A DNA stretch of 64,000 nt, from assembly GCA_001247695.2 (NCBI GenBank), contig LGRX02029036.1:1-64000 (forward strand), in the 5' to 3' direction. The DNA is from Cymbomonas tetramitiformis (taxonomy: Eukaryota > Chlorophyta > Pyramimonadophyceae > Pyramimonadales > Pyramimonadaceae). The notes below the pieces were generated by a model. The model saw only the letters and a program-made list of their open reading frames with translations. It was not told the origin of the DNA and did not search any database. The position numbers and the translations under genes were made by a program. Positions within the stretch are counted from its first letter, which is position 1; every line of letters begins with the position of its first letter. Positions 22,299 to 32,067 of the stretch are shown in pieces.

Positions 22299-23210
22299 AA
22301 GCGGCAAACATGTAAGGAGTCTACGGGCGAAAGCACGCCTTCAATTAACATATTTGCATGTCTGAACTTTTGCACGGACTCCCACATGCATCAGGAATAT
22401 GAATAGTCCTTTCACGAAAAGTATCCGTGGCGTAAGTATCGCCCCCAGGATGGAATGACTGTTCGATCGTGGGGGCGATTCGCCATTTCTTGATTTATCA
22501 CCCGGACATGTCAAATTTGACGTAGCGTGTGTATCGCACCCACGATCAACTGCTGCGTCGATCGTGCGGGCGATTCATAAATTTCGATTCAAGATTCGAT
22601 CGTGTAATGATTTATCACCCGGACATGTCATATTTCACGTGGCGTGTGTATCGCACCCACGATCAACGAATTCGTCGATCCTGCGGGCGATTCATAAATT
22701 TCGATTCAAGATTCGATCGTGTAATGATTTATCACCCAGACATGTCATATTTCACGTGGCGCGTGTATCGCACCCACGATTAGGTGATGAGCTGATCGGG
22801 AGGGCGATAATGCATATCAGATAATTTAATTGAAATTCCGTCACGACACCGTAAGCATGTCAGGCCAAAAGTCCGATACCTGCGCACAGGAAGCTCGAAT
22901 CGGCATGTCGGTTCGCCCACACGATCAAAAGATGGGATGATCGGGAGGGCGATAATGTATATCAGAGCCCTCCCCCGACATCTTACAACTGAACGAGACC
23001 CCTAAAAACCGTAAGCATGTCGGACCAAAAGTGCGATATCTGCTCACTGAGAGCTCGAGTGCTTGTAACGGTAACGCCAACCTGCGAACTGTACGCTATC
23101 TGCGACCATAGCACTTTCTTCGCGTGTTTTCGTTGCGCAATTGACGTTTGGATCGAGGACGAAGGCATTGACGGTTACTTTGGTATAAATTGGGAGCTAA
23201 TATTCTAATA
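22299..23210. promoter_or_regulatory. divergent promoter region of Element I with tandem repeats
   Basis: The 0.9 kb between the two divergent genes carries about 2.5 copies of a 117-bp unit (TGATTTATCACCC at 22,491, 22,608 and 22,725). Each contains CACGATCA and GATCGTG-type inverted words. A looser repeat of about 160 bp follows (CCGTAAGCATGTC near 22,850 and 23,010; GATCGGGAGGGCGATAATG near 22,797 and 22,940). No coding region is supported. A role as a bidirectional control or transposase-binding region is inference. Confidence 0.6.
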
Positions 23211-26200
23211 ATGAAGCAGAACAGATTCACCTATGCAGCAGCGGTTGGGGCAGCCGTGCCAAACGCTTTAAGGCGCAAGTCAGATCGGAAGTCAGAGCGG
23301 AAACTGGTGGAAGGTGTCGCCGAGAGTGAAGGAGTACCCGCCTGCAATGTGGAAGGGTGCCCCCATCCCGACGACTCGTTGGATCGAACGAGGCTGGCGT
23401 TGGCGACCTGCGACATGTGCTCCGACTCCTTCCACGTTGGGTGCGCGTCGCGCCAGCTCACACCGTCAGGGGAAAAGCGGTTTCCAGGGGAATGCGGGCG
23501 CTGCGGGATCCTGGCCCGCCTGTTCTGCCTCTTTTGCGGAATGGGTTCGGAGAATCACTTCCCAGTGCTTGTTACCTGCGCGACCTGCAAGCGCGGGTTC
23601 CACAAGAACTGCCGAAAATCCGGAGACAGCCACTCTTCAACATGCGGGCGCCATCTCTGCGTTGGACAGCCTCCTGTCAAATGGGCGTGCACGGCCTCGC
23701 CGAACCCTGATGATGGGCAGGCTGCTGCGGATACTGGTGCTGCTGCTGCCAGCGCGGAGAAGGCTGAGGGAATGGCAGCGCAGCAGCAGGCTGCTGCAAA
23801 CATGGACGAAGCTCCGTTACAGGAGGCGCCCACGTTCGCAGCCGTTGTTCGCGCAGAACCAGGAGGCGGGCTGGTGGAGAAGCATCAGTTGTCGCTAATT
23901 TCTAAGAAGGAGGCAGGCGATGCCGACGCAGCAGCACCGCCTGCAGCTGCCACCGCAGCAGCACCGCCTGCGGCTGCCACCGCAGCAGCACCGCCTGCGG
24001 CTGCCACCGCAGCAGCACCGCCTGCAGCTGCCACCACAGATGCACCGCCTGCAGCTGCCACCGCAACAGCACCGTCCGCAGCAGCACCGTCAAGACCCGC
24101 GCTCTTCCACGCGCCTGCTGTGAAGGCCCCGGTTTCACAGGACATGCCTGCTGTGGAGGCCCCTGATCCTCAGCACAAGTCTGCTGAGGATCAGCCAGTT
24201 GCAGAGCAGGGCACGGCTGCTGCAGAGACGCCTGCTGCCGTGGACGTGCCTGCTGTGGAGGCCCCGGTTTCACAGGACATGCCTGCTGTGGAGGCCCCTG
24301 ATCCTCAGCACAAGTCTGCTGAGGATCAGCCAGTTGCAGAGCAGGGCACGGCTGCTGCAGAGACGCCTGCTGCCGTGGACGTGCCTGCTGTGGAGGCCCC
24401 AGTTTCAAAGCATCAGTCCGCTGGGGAGGTGCCAGATACAGAGGAGGGCACAGATGCTGGAGAGACGCCTGCTCCTAAGGTGCCTGCTGCGGAGGGGGCA
24501 AAGAATGCGGAGGAGCAGCCTCACTTCACAAAAGGCGTGCTGCTGGACGAACACTGGAGGCATAGGCTTGCAGAGGGTGGGTATTGTGTCGGTCAATTGC
24601 AGGACACGATATCCGCTAAGGCTCTGGTTGCAGAGTTCCAGAAGGATTTGGCTCCAAACTCCGCGTTCAGAAACAACTTCAGGGCGTTCAAGAAGAAGGC
24701 CAATGGGGAGCTGGACACCCTGAAGGACCCGAAGAGGTGGATCGGGAACCTGGTGGAGGGCACGCCGTTTTACAAACGGTTTGAGCAGGTGGCTGAGGAC
24801 GTCGTGGCTGCGGTGGGGGACACGTTCGGGAAGCTGGAGGTGCCGAAAGGTGACATGGCGCGAACCGCCCTGCTCACCTACCCGGCGGCGTTGGTTCAGG
24901 AGAAGCATCGGGACTATGGTGCGCTGTCCGTCATGCTTGTCCTAACGGACATGTACCCGTTTACGGTGTACCCCCAGTCGCATAAGTTGGGGGATGGGGC
25001 CACCCCGGACACCCTTCGGCCGGTGACCTGCTTCCTGCCGGCAAAGAGCGTGGTGATCTTTGACGGCAGGCTAATCCACAACGCGGTGGAGATGCACGGT
25101 GGAACTTTTCGTGCGTCGGCGCACACCTACATTACAGCGGCGGAAGACCTCTTTCCGGAAAACACCACTTTTCCGGTCACTGGATCCGCCACTGTAACAA
25201 GGTCGCCCTGGGAGTTTGTGGTTGGGCATGACCCTTGCAGAAGAAAGCTTTATGACTCGCAAGGAATTGAGCGAGCCACTACCTCGGAGCCTTCCCAGGC
25301 AATGACAGCCCTGGAGCGGGAGATCGACTTCGCGAACGCGATCAATGAGGTTGACGAGGATATGGGGAGGAGTGTGGTGCTTGGGGAGCCACAGGAGTAT
25401 GATGCGTGCCTGGCGTTGCGGGAGCTTCTGAGGGATACGGTGGCTTTTGGGAGGGTTGTGTACCACGAACAGCACAAGGAGGTGGTCTGGATTGGTGGCC
25501 CCATCGTGAAGCCAAGGGAAGGTGCAAAACAAGGGACGGCATGCTGGGTATATGGGCCGTGGCTTGTGGCGGATCCAGTGGGGAGTAAGATTCCGCGGAG
25601 GAGGGTGCTGTTCCGCGCTACGGCGTTGAACAGCAAGCTAAGTTTGATAACACAAGCCAGGGATTGGGAGGTAGTATACTACGACAACATCAACGAGGAA
25701 GGAGGCTTTTTTGATGAGGCATACAATTCCTTTAAGCACGGTCTGGTGGAGGAGGGGGTGATTCGGGTGATGAAAAGTTTGCAGGCATATGGGAAGGGGC
25801 ATGCGGAGACGTTGACCGGCGAGTTGAAGCCGCCGGTGACTGCAGCAGCAGCAGCAGCAGCAGCAGAAGCGGAGAAGAAGGAGAAGGAGAAGAAGGAGAA
25901 GGCTGCAGCAGCGGAGAGGGAGAAGGAGAAGAAGGAGAAGGCTGCAGCAGCGGAGAGGGAGAAGGAGAAGAAGGAGAAGGCTGCAGCAGCGGAGAGGGAG
26001 AAGGCGAGGAAAGAGAAGGCTGCAGCAGCGGAGAGGGAGAAGGCGAAGAAAGAGAAGGCTGCAGCAGCGGAGAGGGAGAAGGCGAAGAAGCTCCGGGCGG
26101 AAACCCTGTCTGGGATAAAGATGGCATTGGCAATTCCTCGGGGGACTAAGCGTGGACGGGGAGGTAGCCCCGCGGGCACTGAGACCCCTGTTTGGGGTAA

Positions 26201-27650
26201 AGGACCGGAGCCAGGCACCAGGGTGAAGGCGCGGAGGACAGGCGCTGAGGGGAACATCTCCGAGACTCTCCCCGCGTTCGGCTCCACTCAGAGAGTGCCT
26301 GAGGTTTGTGACCCACTGCAGTCTTTGAGACGAACGCGCTCGCAGCAGGCAGCGGCGGCAGCAGTGGAGGGTGGCTCCGACAGGAAACGCAGGAGCCCTT
26401 GTCCAGTTCATGGCCCTCGTGCTGCACAGTCGGAGCCGGACGAATTGTCGGACACGGACACGGAGCAGGCAGAAGCAAGCATACCAAGAGGGCCGTTGTC
26501 TGCGCGAGCCCCGCTGGCATTGGAGGAGCTGGATACGCAGGTGGGTACTCCTTCAGGGCCTTTCGAGCACTCCCCTGGGGGAGTGCTCGATCCCCTAAAC
26601 CTCTTCAACGATTCAGTGGGCCGCAACACGCCCATTGACAGCCGGATGCATCATCATAGTGCAGACGCCGCGGAGCTGTTTAACAGGGAGCGCGCGGCGA
26701 CGGGGAGCCTGACGACGGACTTGGCCAGGCCACAGTCGGAAGGTTGGGAGGGGCGAAGGGAGGTGACACCGAGCTCAGCTGAACCTCCGGTGTTGGCGTC
26801 GAAGGCCCGTCAGGCGGAGATTGCCGAGTTGGAGGCTCAGGTGAGGATCCAGGCCTTGAAGATGCAGTTGGCGCAGGGGGCAGCCGCCTTGGCCCAGGCA
26901 GGGATTGCGTCGGCTGCCTCCCCAGGGCCGGAGGTAGGTGCCACGGCAGCTGCCACGGCAGCAGCACCGCAAGCGGCGGCCACGGCAGCAGCATCTCCTG
27001 CCGCGGCCACCGCAGCAGCACCGCCTGCAGCTGCCACCGCAGCAGCACCGCCTGCGGCTGCCACCGCAGCAGCACCGCCTGCAGCTGCCACCGCAGCAGC
27101 ACCGCCTGCAGCTGCCACCGCAGCAGCACCGCCTGCGGCTGCCACCGCAGCAGCACCGCCTGCAGCTGCCACCACAGATGCACCGCCTGCAGCTGCCACC
27201 GCAACAGCACCGTCCGCAGCAGCACCGTCAAGACCCGTGCTTTTCCACGCGCCCAGCTCCCCTGGTGAGACTGCTCCGCCGGAGATGCCATATGAGTGGG
27301 TGTATGGTGGGGTTTATTATAACTCGGATAGCGTACCTCCCCAACATCACGGGCGCGCCCTCGCCGCCCTCCCCCAGTACCCGCCCATGATGCTGGGGCT
27401 GGACCCGTATGCTGCGCAGACCCCGTATGCGCAGACCTATCGGGCACCCCACGGCCGTGCGGCCCATGATGCCATGCCAGGTTATGCGTTGGCGGTGCAG
27501 CAGCAGTACCCTGAGCAGCTGGTCACGATGCCTTTACGGCAGGCGATGAGGCTGAATGCAGCCTTGTCAAGGCAGCTTCCGCCTGAGTGGTCCTCACAGC
27601 CGCGGCAATCATGGGACCCGTTTTATGGACCTGGCATGCGCCGCCCCTAG
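23211..27650 (+). CDS. PHD-finger / 2-oxoglutarate-Fe(II) dioxygenase protein of Element I, 1479 aa
   Basis: The start is ATG 23211 (MKQNRFTYAAAVG). Residues about 50-165 hold two PHD-like zinc fingers (CDMCSDSFHVGC from Cys67; CATCKRGFHKNC from Cys126). A long Ala/Pro-rich linker follows, with 8-residue repeats and a 46-residue duplication. Residues about 440-650 form a double-stranded beta-helix dioxygenase with the iron triad His566-x-Asp568 (EKHRDYG) and His623 (RLIHNA), and the 2-oxoglutarate Arg634 (GGTFRASAHTYI). Next come a Lys/Glu/Ala coiled coil (about 880-965) and a low-complexity tail with the same Ala/Pro repeats. The enzyme would use Fe(II), O2 and 2-oxoglutarate. TET/JBP-type base oxidation, AlkB-like repair and protein hydroxylation are all possible; PHD fingers favour a chromatin role. 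The subfamily is unproven. Confidence 0.82.
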   Translation: MKQNRFTYAAAVGAAVPNALRRKSDRKSERKLVEGVAESEGVPACNVEGCPHPDDSLDRTRLALATCDMCSDSFHVGCASRQLTPSGEKRFPGECGRCGILARLFCLFCGMGSENHFPVLVTCATCKRGFHKNCRKSGDSHSSTCGRHLCVGQPPVKWACTASPNPDDGQAAADTGAAAASAEKAEGMAAQQQAAANMDEAPLQEAPTFAAVVRAEPGGGLVEKHQLSLISKKEAGDADAAAPPAAATAAAPPAAATAAAPPAAATAAAPPAAATTDAPPAAATATAPSAAAPSRPALFHAPAVKAPVSQDMPAVEAPDPQHKSAEDQPVAEQGTAAAETPAAVDVPAVEAPVSQDMPAVEAPDPQHKSAEDQPVAEQGTAAAETPAAVDVPAVEAPVSKHQSAGEVPDTEEGTDAGETPAPKVPAAEGAKNAEEQPHFTKGVLLDEHWRHRLAEGGYCVGQLQDTISAKALVAEFQKDLAPNSAFRNNFRAFKKKANGELDTLKDPKRWIGNLVEGTPFYKRFEQVAEDVVAAVGDTFGKLEVPKGDMARTALLTYPAALVQEKHRDYGALSVMLVLTDMYPFTVYPQSHKLGDGATPDTLRPVTCFLPAKSVVIFDGRLIHNAVEMHGGTFRASAHTYITAAEDLFPENTTFPVTGSATVTRSPWEFVVGHDPCRRKLYDSQGIERATTSEPSQAMTALEREIDFANAINEVDEDMGRSVVLGEPQEYDACLALRELLRDTVAFGRVVYHEQHKEVVWIGGPIVKPREGAKQGTACWVYGPWLVADPVGSKIPRRRVLFRATALNSKLSLITQARDWEVVYYDNINEEGGFFDEAYNSFKHGLVEEGVIRVMKSLQAYGKGHAETLTGELKPPVTAAAAAAAAEAEKKEKEKKEKAAAAEREKEKKEKAAAAEREKEKKEKAAAAEREKARKEKAAAAEREKAKKEKAAAAEREKAKKLRAETLSGIKMALAIPRGTKRGRGGSPAGTETPVWGKGPEPGTRVKARRTGAEGNISETLPAFGSTQRVPEVCDPLQSLRRTRSQQAAAAAVEGGSDRKRRSPCPVHGPRAAQSEPDELSDTDTEQAEASIPRGPLSARAPLALEELDTQVGTPSGPFEHSPGGVLDPLNLFNDSVGRNTPIDSRMHHHSADAAELFNRERAATGSLTTDLARPQSEGWEGRREVTPSSAEPPVLASKARQAEIAELEAQVRIQALKMQLAQGAAALAQAGIASAASPGPEVGATAAATAAAPQAAATAAASPAAATAAAPPAAATAAAPPAAATAAAPPAAATAAAPPAAATAAAPPAAATAAAPPAAATTDAPPAAATATAPSAAAPSRPVLFHAPSSPGETAPPEMPYEWVYGGVYYNSDSVPPQHHGRALAALPQYPPMMLGLDPYAAQTPYAQTYRAPHGRAAHDAMPGYALAVQQQYPEQLVTMPLRQAMRLNAALSRQLPPEWSSQPRQSWDPFYGPGMRRP
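23922..24110 (+). repeat. 24-bp coding repeat, first block
   Basis: Tandem copies of a GC-rich 24-bp unit (GCAGCACCGCCTGCAGCTGC then CACC) encode ATAAAPPA-type repeats. The final part, from CCACCACAGATGCACC, is almost identical to the end of the second block 3.1 kb downstream. Confidence 0.9.
24118..24396 (+). repeat. 138-bp in-frame tandem duplication
   Basis: Two near-identical copies encode APVSQDMPAVEAPDPQHKSA followed by a shared 26-residue stretch, with a third partial copy after them. The duplication preserves the reading frame. Confidence 0.9.
26990..27245 (+). repeat. 24-bp coding repeat, second block
   Basis: Eight or so copies of the same 24-bp unit as at 23,922, ending in the same variant units and the same PSRP-LFHAP coding sequence, with only a few differences. 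This suggests copying or gene conversion within the gene. Confidence 0.9.
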
Positions 27651-28059
27651 ATATGGTTAAATTGGAGCCTGTGCATCAGCCTAAAAAGCATGTGAAGCTG
27701 TGAATCAGCCTAGAAGAGATATATTCCGAAAAGAGATTTTCTCTCACACACTTAAAAGCATGTAAAAATAAAGCTATTTTTATTGAAATGCTATGCAGTG
27801 TGCCTATTGGCAATGAGATGTGAAGAGCAAAAGAAATGCAAATGTTTCCTGAAAAGTGTTAGGTTATGGGTCCAACACGCTTCCATTGTGCTCCAGCTAA
27901 TCGTTATCCAAATAACAAATTATATTCATGTTTTGATAATGACAGGCTTGTGTTCCTCGTGATGGCAACTCGTATGCAATTACAAATTTCCAACTGAAAC
28001 AGGCCTGGAGACCACGAATATGCACACTTCGCACGCATGAGTATATAATATACGTACAT
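27651..28059. other. 3' flank of the dioxygenase gene
   Basis: AT-rich. AATAAA-like AAAATAAAG occurs near 27,764 and could serve polyadenylation. No further gene is seen before the right satellite array. Confidence 0.4.
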
Positions 28060-29075
28060 GTAGAACGCCAAAACAGGCCCGCAACTTGCCGAAACATGCC
28101 AAAAAATCGATTTCTGTTGAAATTTGGGCCCAAAAATATTTTTTTCCGAGAATTTCAAATTGCGATTCCCATCAGGAGTGCTTAGGTGATATGTGAAAAC
28201 CCTCATTTCCACGAATATGTGCACTCCACACACGCCGAGTGGCGTAGAACGCCAAAACAGGCCCGCGACAGGCCGAAACAGGCAAAAAAATCGATTTCTG
28301 TTGAAATTTGGGCCAAAAATATTTTTTTTCCAAAATTTCAAATTGCGATTCCCATCAGGAGTGCTTAGGTGATATGTGAAAACCCTCATTTCCACGAATA
28401 TGTGCACTCCACACACGCCGAGTGGCGTAGAACGCCAAAACAGGCCCGCGACAGGCCGGAACAGGCAAAAAAATCGATTTCTGTTGAAATTTGGGCCCAA
28501 AAATATTTTTTTTCCAAAATTTCAAATTGCGATTCCCATCAGGAGTGCTTAGGTGATATGTGAAAACCCTCATTTCCACGAATATGTGCACTCCACACAC
28601 GCCGAGTGGCGTAGAACGCCAAAACAGGCCCGCGACAGGCCGGAACAGGCAAAAAAATCGATTTCTGTTGAAATTTGGGCCAAAAAAATTTTTTTTTCCA
28701 AAATTTCAAATTGCGATTCCCATCAGGAGTGCTTAGGTGATATGTGAAAACCCTCATTTCCACGAATATGTGCACTCCACACACGCCGAGTGGCGTAGAA
28801 CGCCAAAACAGGCCCGCGACAGGCCGAAACAGGCAAAAAACCGCGATTTTCGACCGATTTGAGCCAAAAAAATATTTTTTTTCAAAATTTCAAATTGCGG
28901 TGACCATCAGGATTAATAACGTGATATGTGAAACCCCTCAATTCCACGAATCGCTGCACTCCTCACCCGCATAATGGAGTAGGACGCCAAATCAAGCTAA
29001 AAACAACGGTTTTTCGGCGATTTCACCCTGAAAAAATATTTTTTTGGGAAAATGAAAAAAAGTTGTATTTTTTAA
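28060..29075 (-). repeat. 184-bp subterminal satellite array, right end of Element I
   Basis: Five to six copies of the same 184-bp unit in the opposite orientation (anchors near 28,186, 28,369, 28,553, 28,738 and 28,921). The outermost unit on each side is the most diverged and matches its opposite partner best, as expected for paired element ends. A degenerate unit lies at 27,940-28,080. Confidence 0.93.
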
Positions 29076-29309
29076 ATTCCTGCGATTCCACAGCGATTAC
29101 ATAACATCATAGAAATATTCCATTATAGTTGTGACACATACTTAAGCCATTCTCACTCGTGCGACGGCTGTGTGGACGCGATAAAGTCATGTTCGTTCTT
29201 CCTTTGGTTTCCTTTCCTACGCACGCCCTTTCCTTCCTTCCGGTCCTTTTTTACATCGATATGTTGGCCCTCCACTTCTCATCGACACACAGTGACGTTT
29301 ATTTTGCAG

Positions 29310-31194
29310 GTACCAGCTTCGATCGCACAACGTCGGCAACATTTCCGATCCGTTCGTCACCGAAATTATCCGCAAGTGTCCAGTTTGTGTCATCAACAAG
29401 CGGCCCAAGACCATCAAATCGGTCACCGCCATACGTGCTTCTCAGCTTAAGCGAGAAGAAAGTTGGGACTACACGGATTCCAACGAGGGCTCCGACTCTA
29501 CTCTGCACGTCGTTAAGAGCCCAGGAGGATGGCAACGAGCGCACAACGTTAACACCGAAAAGGTGCGGGGCTCCCTTATGTGCATAGCGAGATATGTGCA
29601 TTTCATGTTTGTTCTCAGTCGTCATCATTTTATTTGTGCTTGCAGCTGTACGTTGTGGCTGCCTCCATGATGGAAGCATGGGATGAGTACGACGCCCCTA
29701 CAATTGTCCGTTGTGACAATGGTCCTGCCTTCGCTGCTCACTTGCTTAAGGTCCGTTAACAGTCTACCTTTTCTCACGTTCGCATATCTTGCGCTTTGTG
29801 TATCGTTCCAATTTGCAGGCCTCCTGTCGCCATGGCACTACTTACCGCAACTTTCACGATGCCGTTCCGCGTGTTTCTTCTATCCCTTTGTCACCACTAC
29901 CATGGCACCCAAAAAACGACGACGAGTGTTTCTTCCTATCCAGTGCCATGGAGGCTGGTTGGGATGAACACACAATTCTATCCCTGCTCCATGATCCTTT
30001 ATTCCTTGTGGACACGGGTTAGTATCTTTTATAACCACGGCCCCTTACCCCGAAGCTTGCTTTTCTATGCCACTATACATTCTCTATCTTTGTGTTCACT
30101 TTGTGTGCTGTGGGTCGGTCTTTCTCAAGATCATCGCCGCCGTCTACAAAGTGAACATCCAGTTCATCCCCCCTCGTGATCCTGCTGCCAACGGTCGCGT
30201 TGAGCGAGCACATGCCCCTCACCATGCTCGGGTCCGATCTCTTTTGACCCAGTTCCCAAGTCTCCACCCGTTCGAGGCGTGCAAGATGAGCATCGCAATC
30301 GCCAACAAGCAGTTGTATGTTCCTACCGGAATTTCTCCCTTCGAATTCCGGTATGGGCGAGCTCCGGCATCCTGCTTGGCCACTCAGCTTGGGGAGACGC
30401 CATCTGCTTCTGCTGACGCTTTAACCCCAACCATCATAAATATCGAGGACCGTGTCGCTCTAGCTCACGCTGTTCGTCAAGAGGCTCAAGCTCATCAAGC
30501 CAAATACCAGGATCGTTATGATGGGAAGCAAGTTGGTAAGTCGACTACTTTGCAGGTTGGCGATGCCGTCTTGCTCCGGCGTACTGGTCCAGACCGTAGC
30601 TCAATCGCCACCTCCAAGCTCCTCGGCTTTGCGAACACCGGCCCCTACATTTTGTCGGAATTTGTGGGGAAGACCGCAGCCCGCCTTCGTGATGTCCTGT
30701 GGGGCAACTCCCTTCCGGATACCGTGAAGGTTGAGCGCTTATCCCTATTCCGCCGCCGTGGTACCACGCCTGTGCCCCAGTTTGAAGAGATTCTTCAATC
30801 TCAAGACAAGCCTAAGCTGGATGCTGCATACAGTGCCCAGGAGCGTCGCTTACAAGAACTTAAAGCTGACCTTGCTTTACGTCCCGATGCTCCAGTGTGC
30901 ACCTCTTGCAAGAAAAAGGTGGACCGCCTGCATGCCAAGAATTGTTGCAAGCCTTGCTACACAAGGTTGGCCAATGCCCGCGCTAAGGTGCGCACTCCTC
31001 ACCTCACTGCTCAATTCCTTGGGACTACCGACCGTGCGCGCGTGCTACGGTTCGCGCTGCAGACTCCGTATGTATGCACCTTCCATCCACTGACTTGTTG
31101 ACTTTTTTATCTTGCTTGGGTTTCACAGCAGGCTAAACGCACTGCAGAAGATCCAGCACCTCGTCCTCGTGGACGCCCGCGCAAGGCCACATGA
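29310..31194 (+). pseudogene. retroelement-like integrase with introns, zinc finger and AT-hook
   Basis: Several exons are separated by introns of about 70-110 nt. Exon 29310-29562 holds the end of an integrase zinc-binding domain (HNVGN...IIRKCPVC). Exon 29646-29750 holds core sequence ending VRCDNGPAFAAHLL. Exon 29819 to about 30,017 is an unusual insert (FHDAVPRVSSIPLSPLPWHP). Exon 30130 to about 31,067 resumes the core (IPPRDPAANGRVERAH, YVPTGISPFEFRYGR) and a C-terminal domain (LQVGDAVLLRRTGP), then a CTSCKKK...CCKPCY zinc-finger-like segment. A last piece encodes PRPRGRPRKAT, an AT-hook. The first catalytic Asp region is not recognisable and two junction phases do not match, so the copy is probably dead. 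No reverse transcriptase is present. It resembles Ty3/gypsy-type or related integrases. Confidence 0.65.
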
Positions 31195-32067
31195 TACTGT
31201 TCTTGTTTCCAATACTTTGTCTATTCTGTTTTCAATACTTCCTTGGCAATGCAACAATAGCTTAGGATTACTTTCAGCATGTTGCAGTTTGCAGTGCCTG
31301 GCTTCAGATCAAACTTGATCTGATTACCACTAATAAATAATACTTGTCCCACATGACTGCACAATGCCCTTCGTGATCATTTGCCATAAGGTATATATAT
31401 ATATATATATATGATCTATTATATATATATACCGGTAATTTTGAAAACACGCGTGACCTATGGGAGCAGCAACGTACGCTCATAATTATTGCATTTTCGA
31501 TTTTCGATCCATATTTGATTCGCGTTATTCGCATTATTCGCCACACTCCACATTGCGTCTCTCCCGCTCGACGCACGCTCCATACTTAAACCCTCTCCCC
31601 CTCAACCCCGCACGCTTCCCTTTCTTCCTTCCTTTCCCTCTACTAAACATAATAATTCATGTCATACACGATTGATTATATTACATGCCGCGCGCGTACC
31701 TCGGCTCTTCCGCACTGTGCCTTTTTGAGCCTCCACGACTGATTATATAATGTACCGCGCGCGTACCTCGTCTCGCCCGCACTCCGCCTCCACGACGGAT
31801 TATTATAAGTAATGCCGAAGAACAAGGGAAGGGTGAGCATATCAGGCCTCTTTATTATGATTATGCATGTTGCCGCGACCTGGAGGAGACGGAAAGAGGA
31901 AAGAACTAGGAATAGAAGGGACAACCCTATTCTCCCGGTCATCACGCACCCACCGGGTCCGAGATCCCTGGTCAAGTGGGCACATAAGAGGTCTAAACGA
32001 TTTTGGACTACACACCGTACTGCCGGTCTACACACCGCACGCGTACCATACAGCAACATGAGCATAC
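31195..32067. other. spacer with AT microsatellite and a short tandem duplication
   Basis: (AT)n runs occur at 31,389-31,432. The CT-rich segment at 31,570-31,625 matches one at 15,860-15,915. A duplicated unit of about 65 bp (GCGCGCGTACCTCG core) lies at 31,675-31,800. No supported gene. Confidence 0.6.

Larger units (their letters stand above)
17829..29096. mobile_element. Element I: 11.3-kb DNA transposon with inverted satellite ends and a 2OG dioxygenase
   Basis: The outer ends match in inverted orientation: TCGCAGTGGAATCGCATGAA at 17,829 and its near-complement ending at 29,096. Inside each end is an array of a 184-bp satellite, again inverted relative to the other, so the terminal inverted repeats are about 1.1 kb. 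Between them lie a DDE-like transposase gene (-) and a PHD/2OG-dioxygenase gene (+), transcribed away from a shared repeat-rich intergenic region. I could not find a convincing target-site duplication, so the exact limits may be off by some bases. Both genes look intact, which suggests fairly recent activity. Confidence 0.75.

Noticed and set aside
25638..27447. Long minus-strand frames opposite the dioxygenase gene
   Set aside because: They are rich in Leu/Ser/Pro as the mirror of repeated Ala/Lys/Glu codons; shadows of the real gene.
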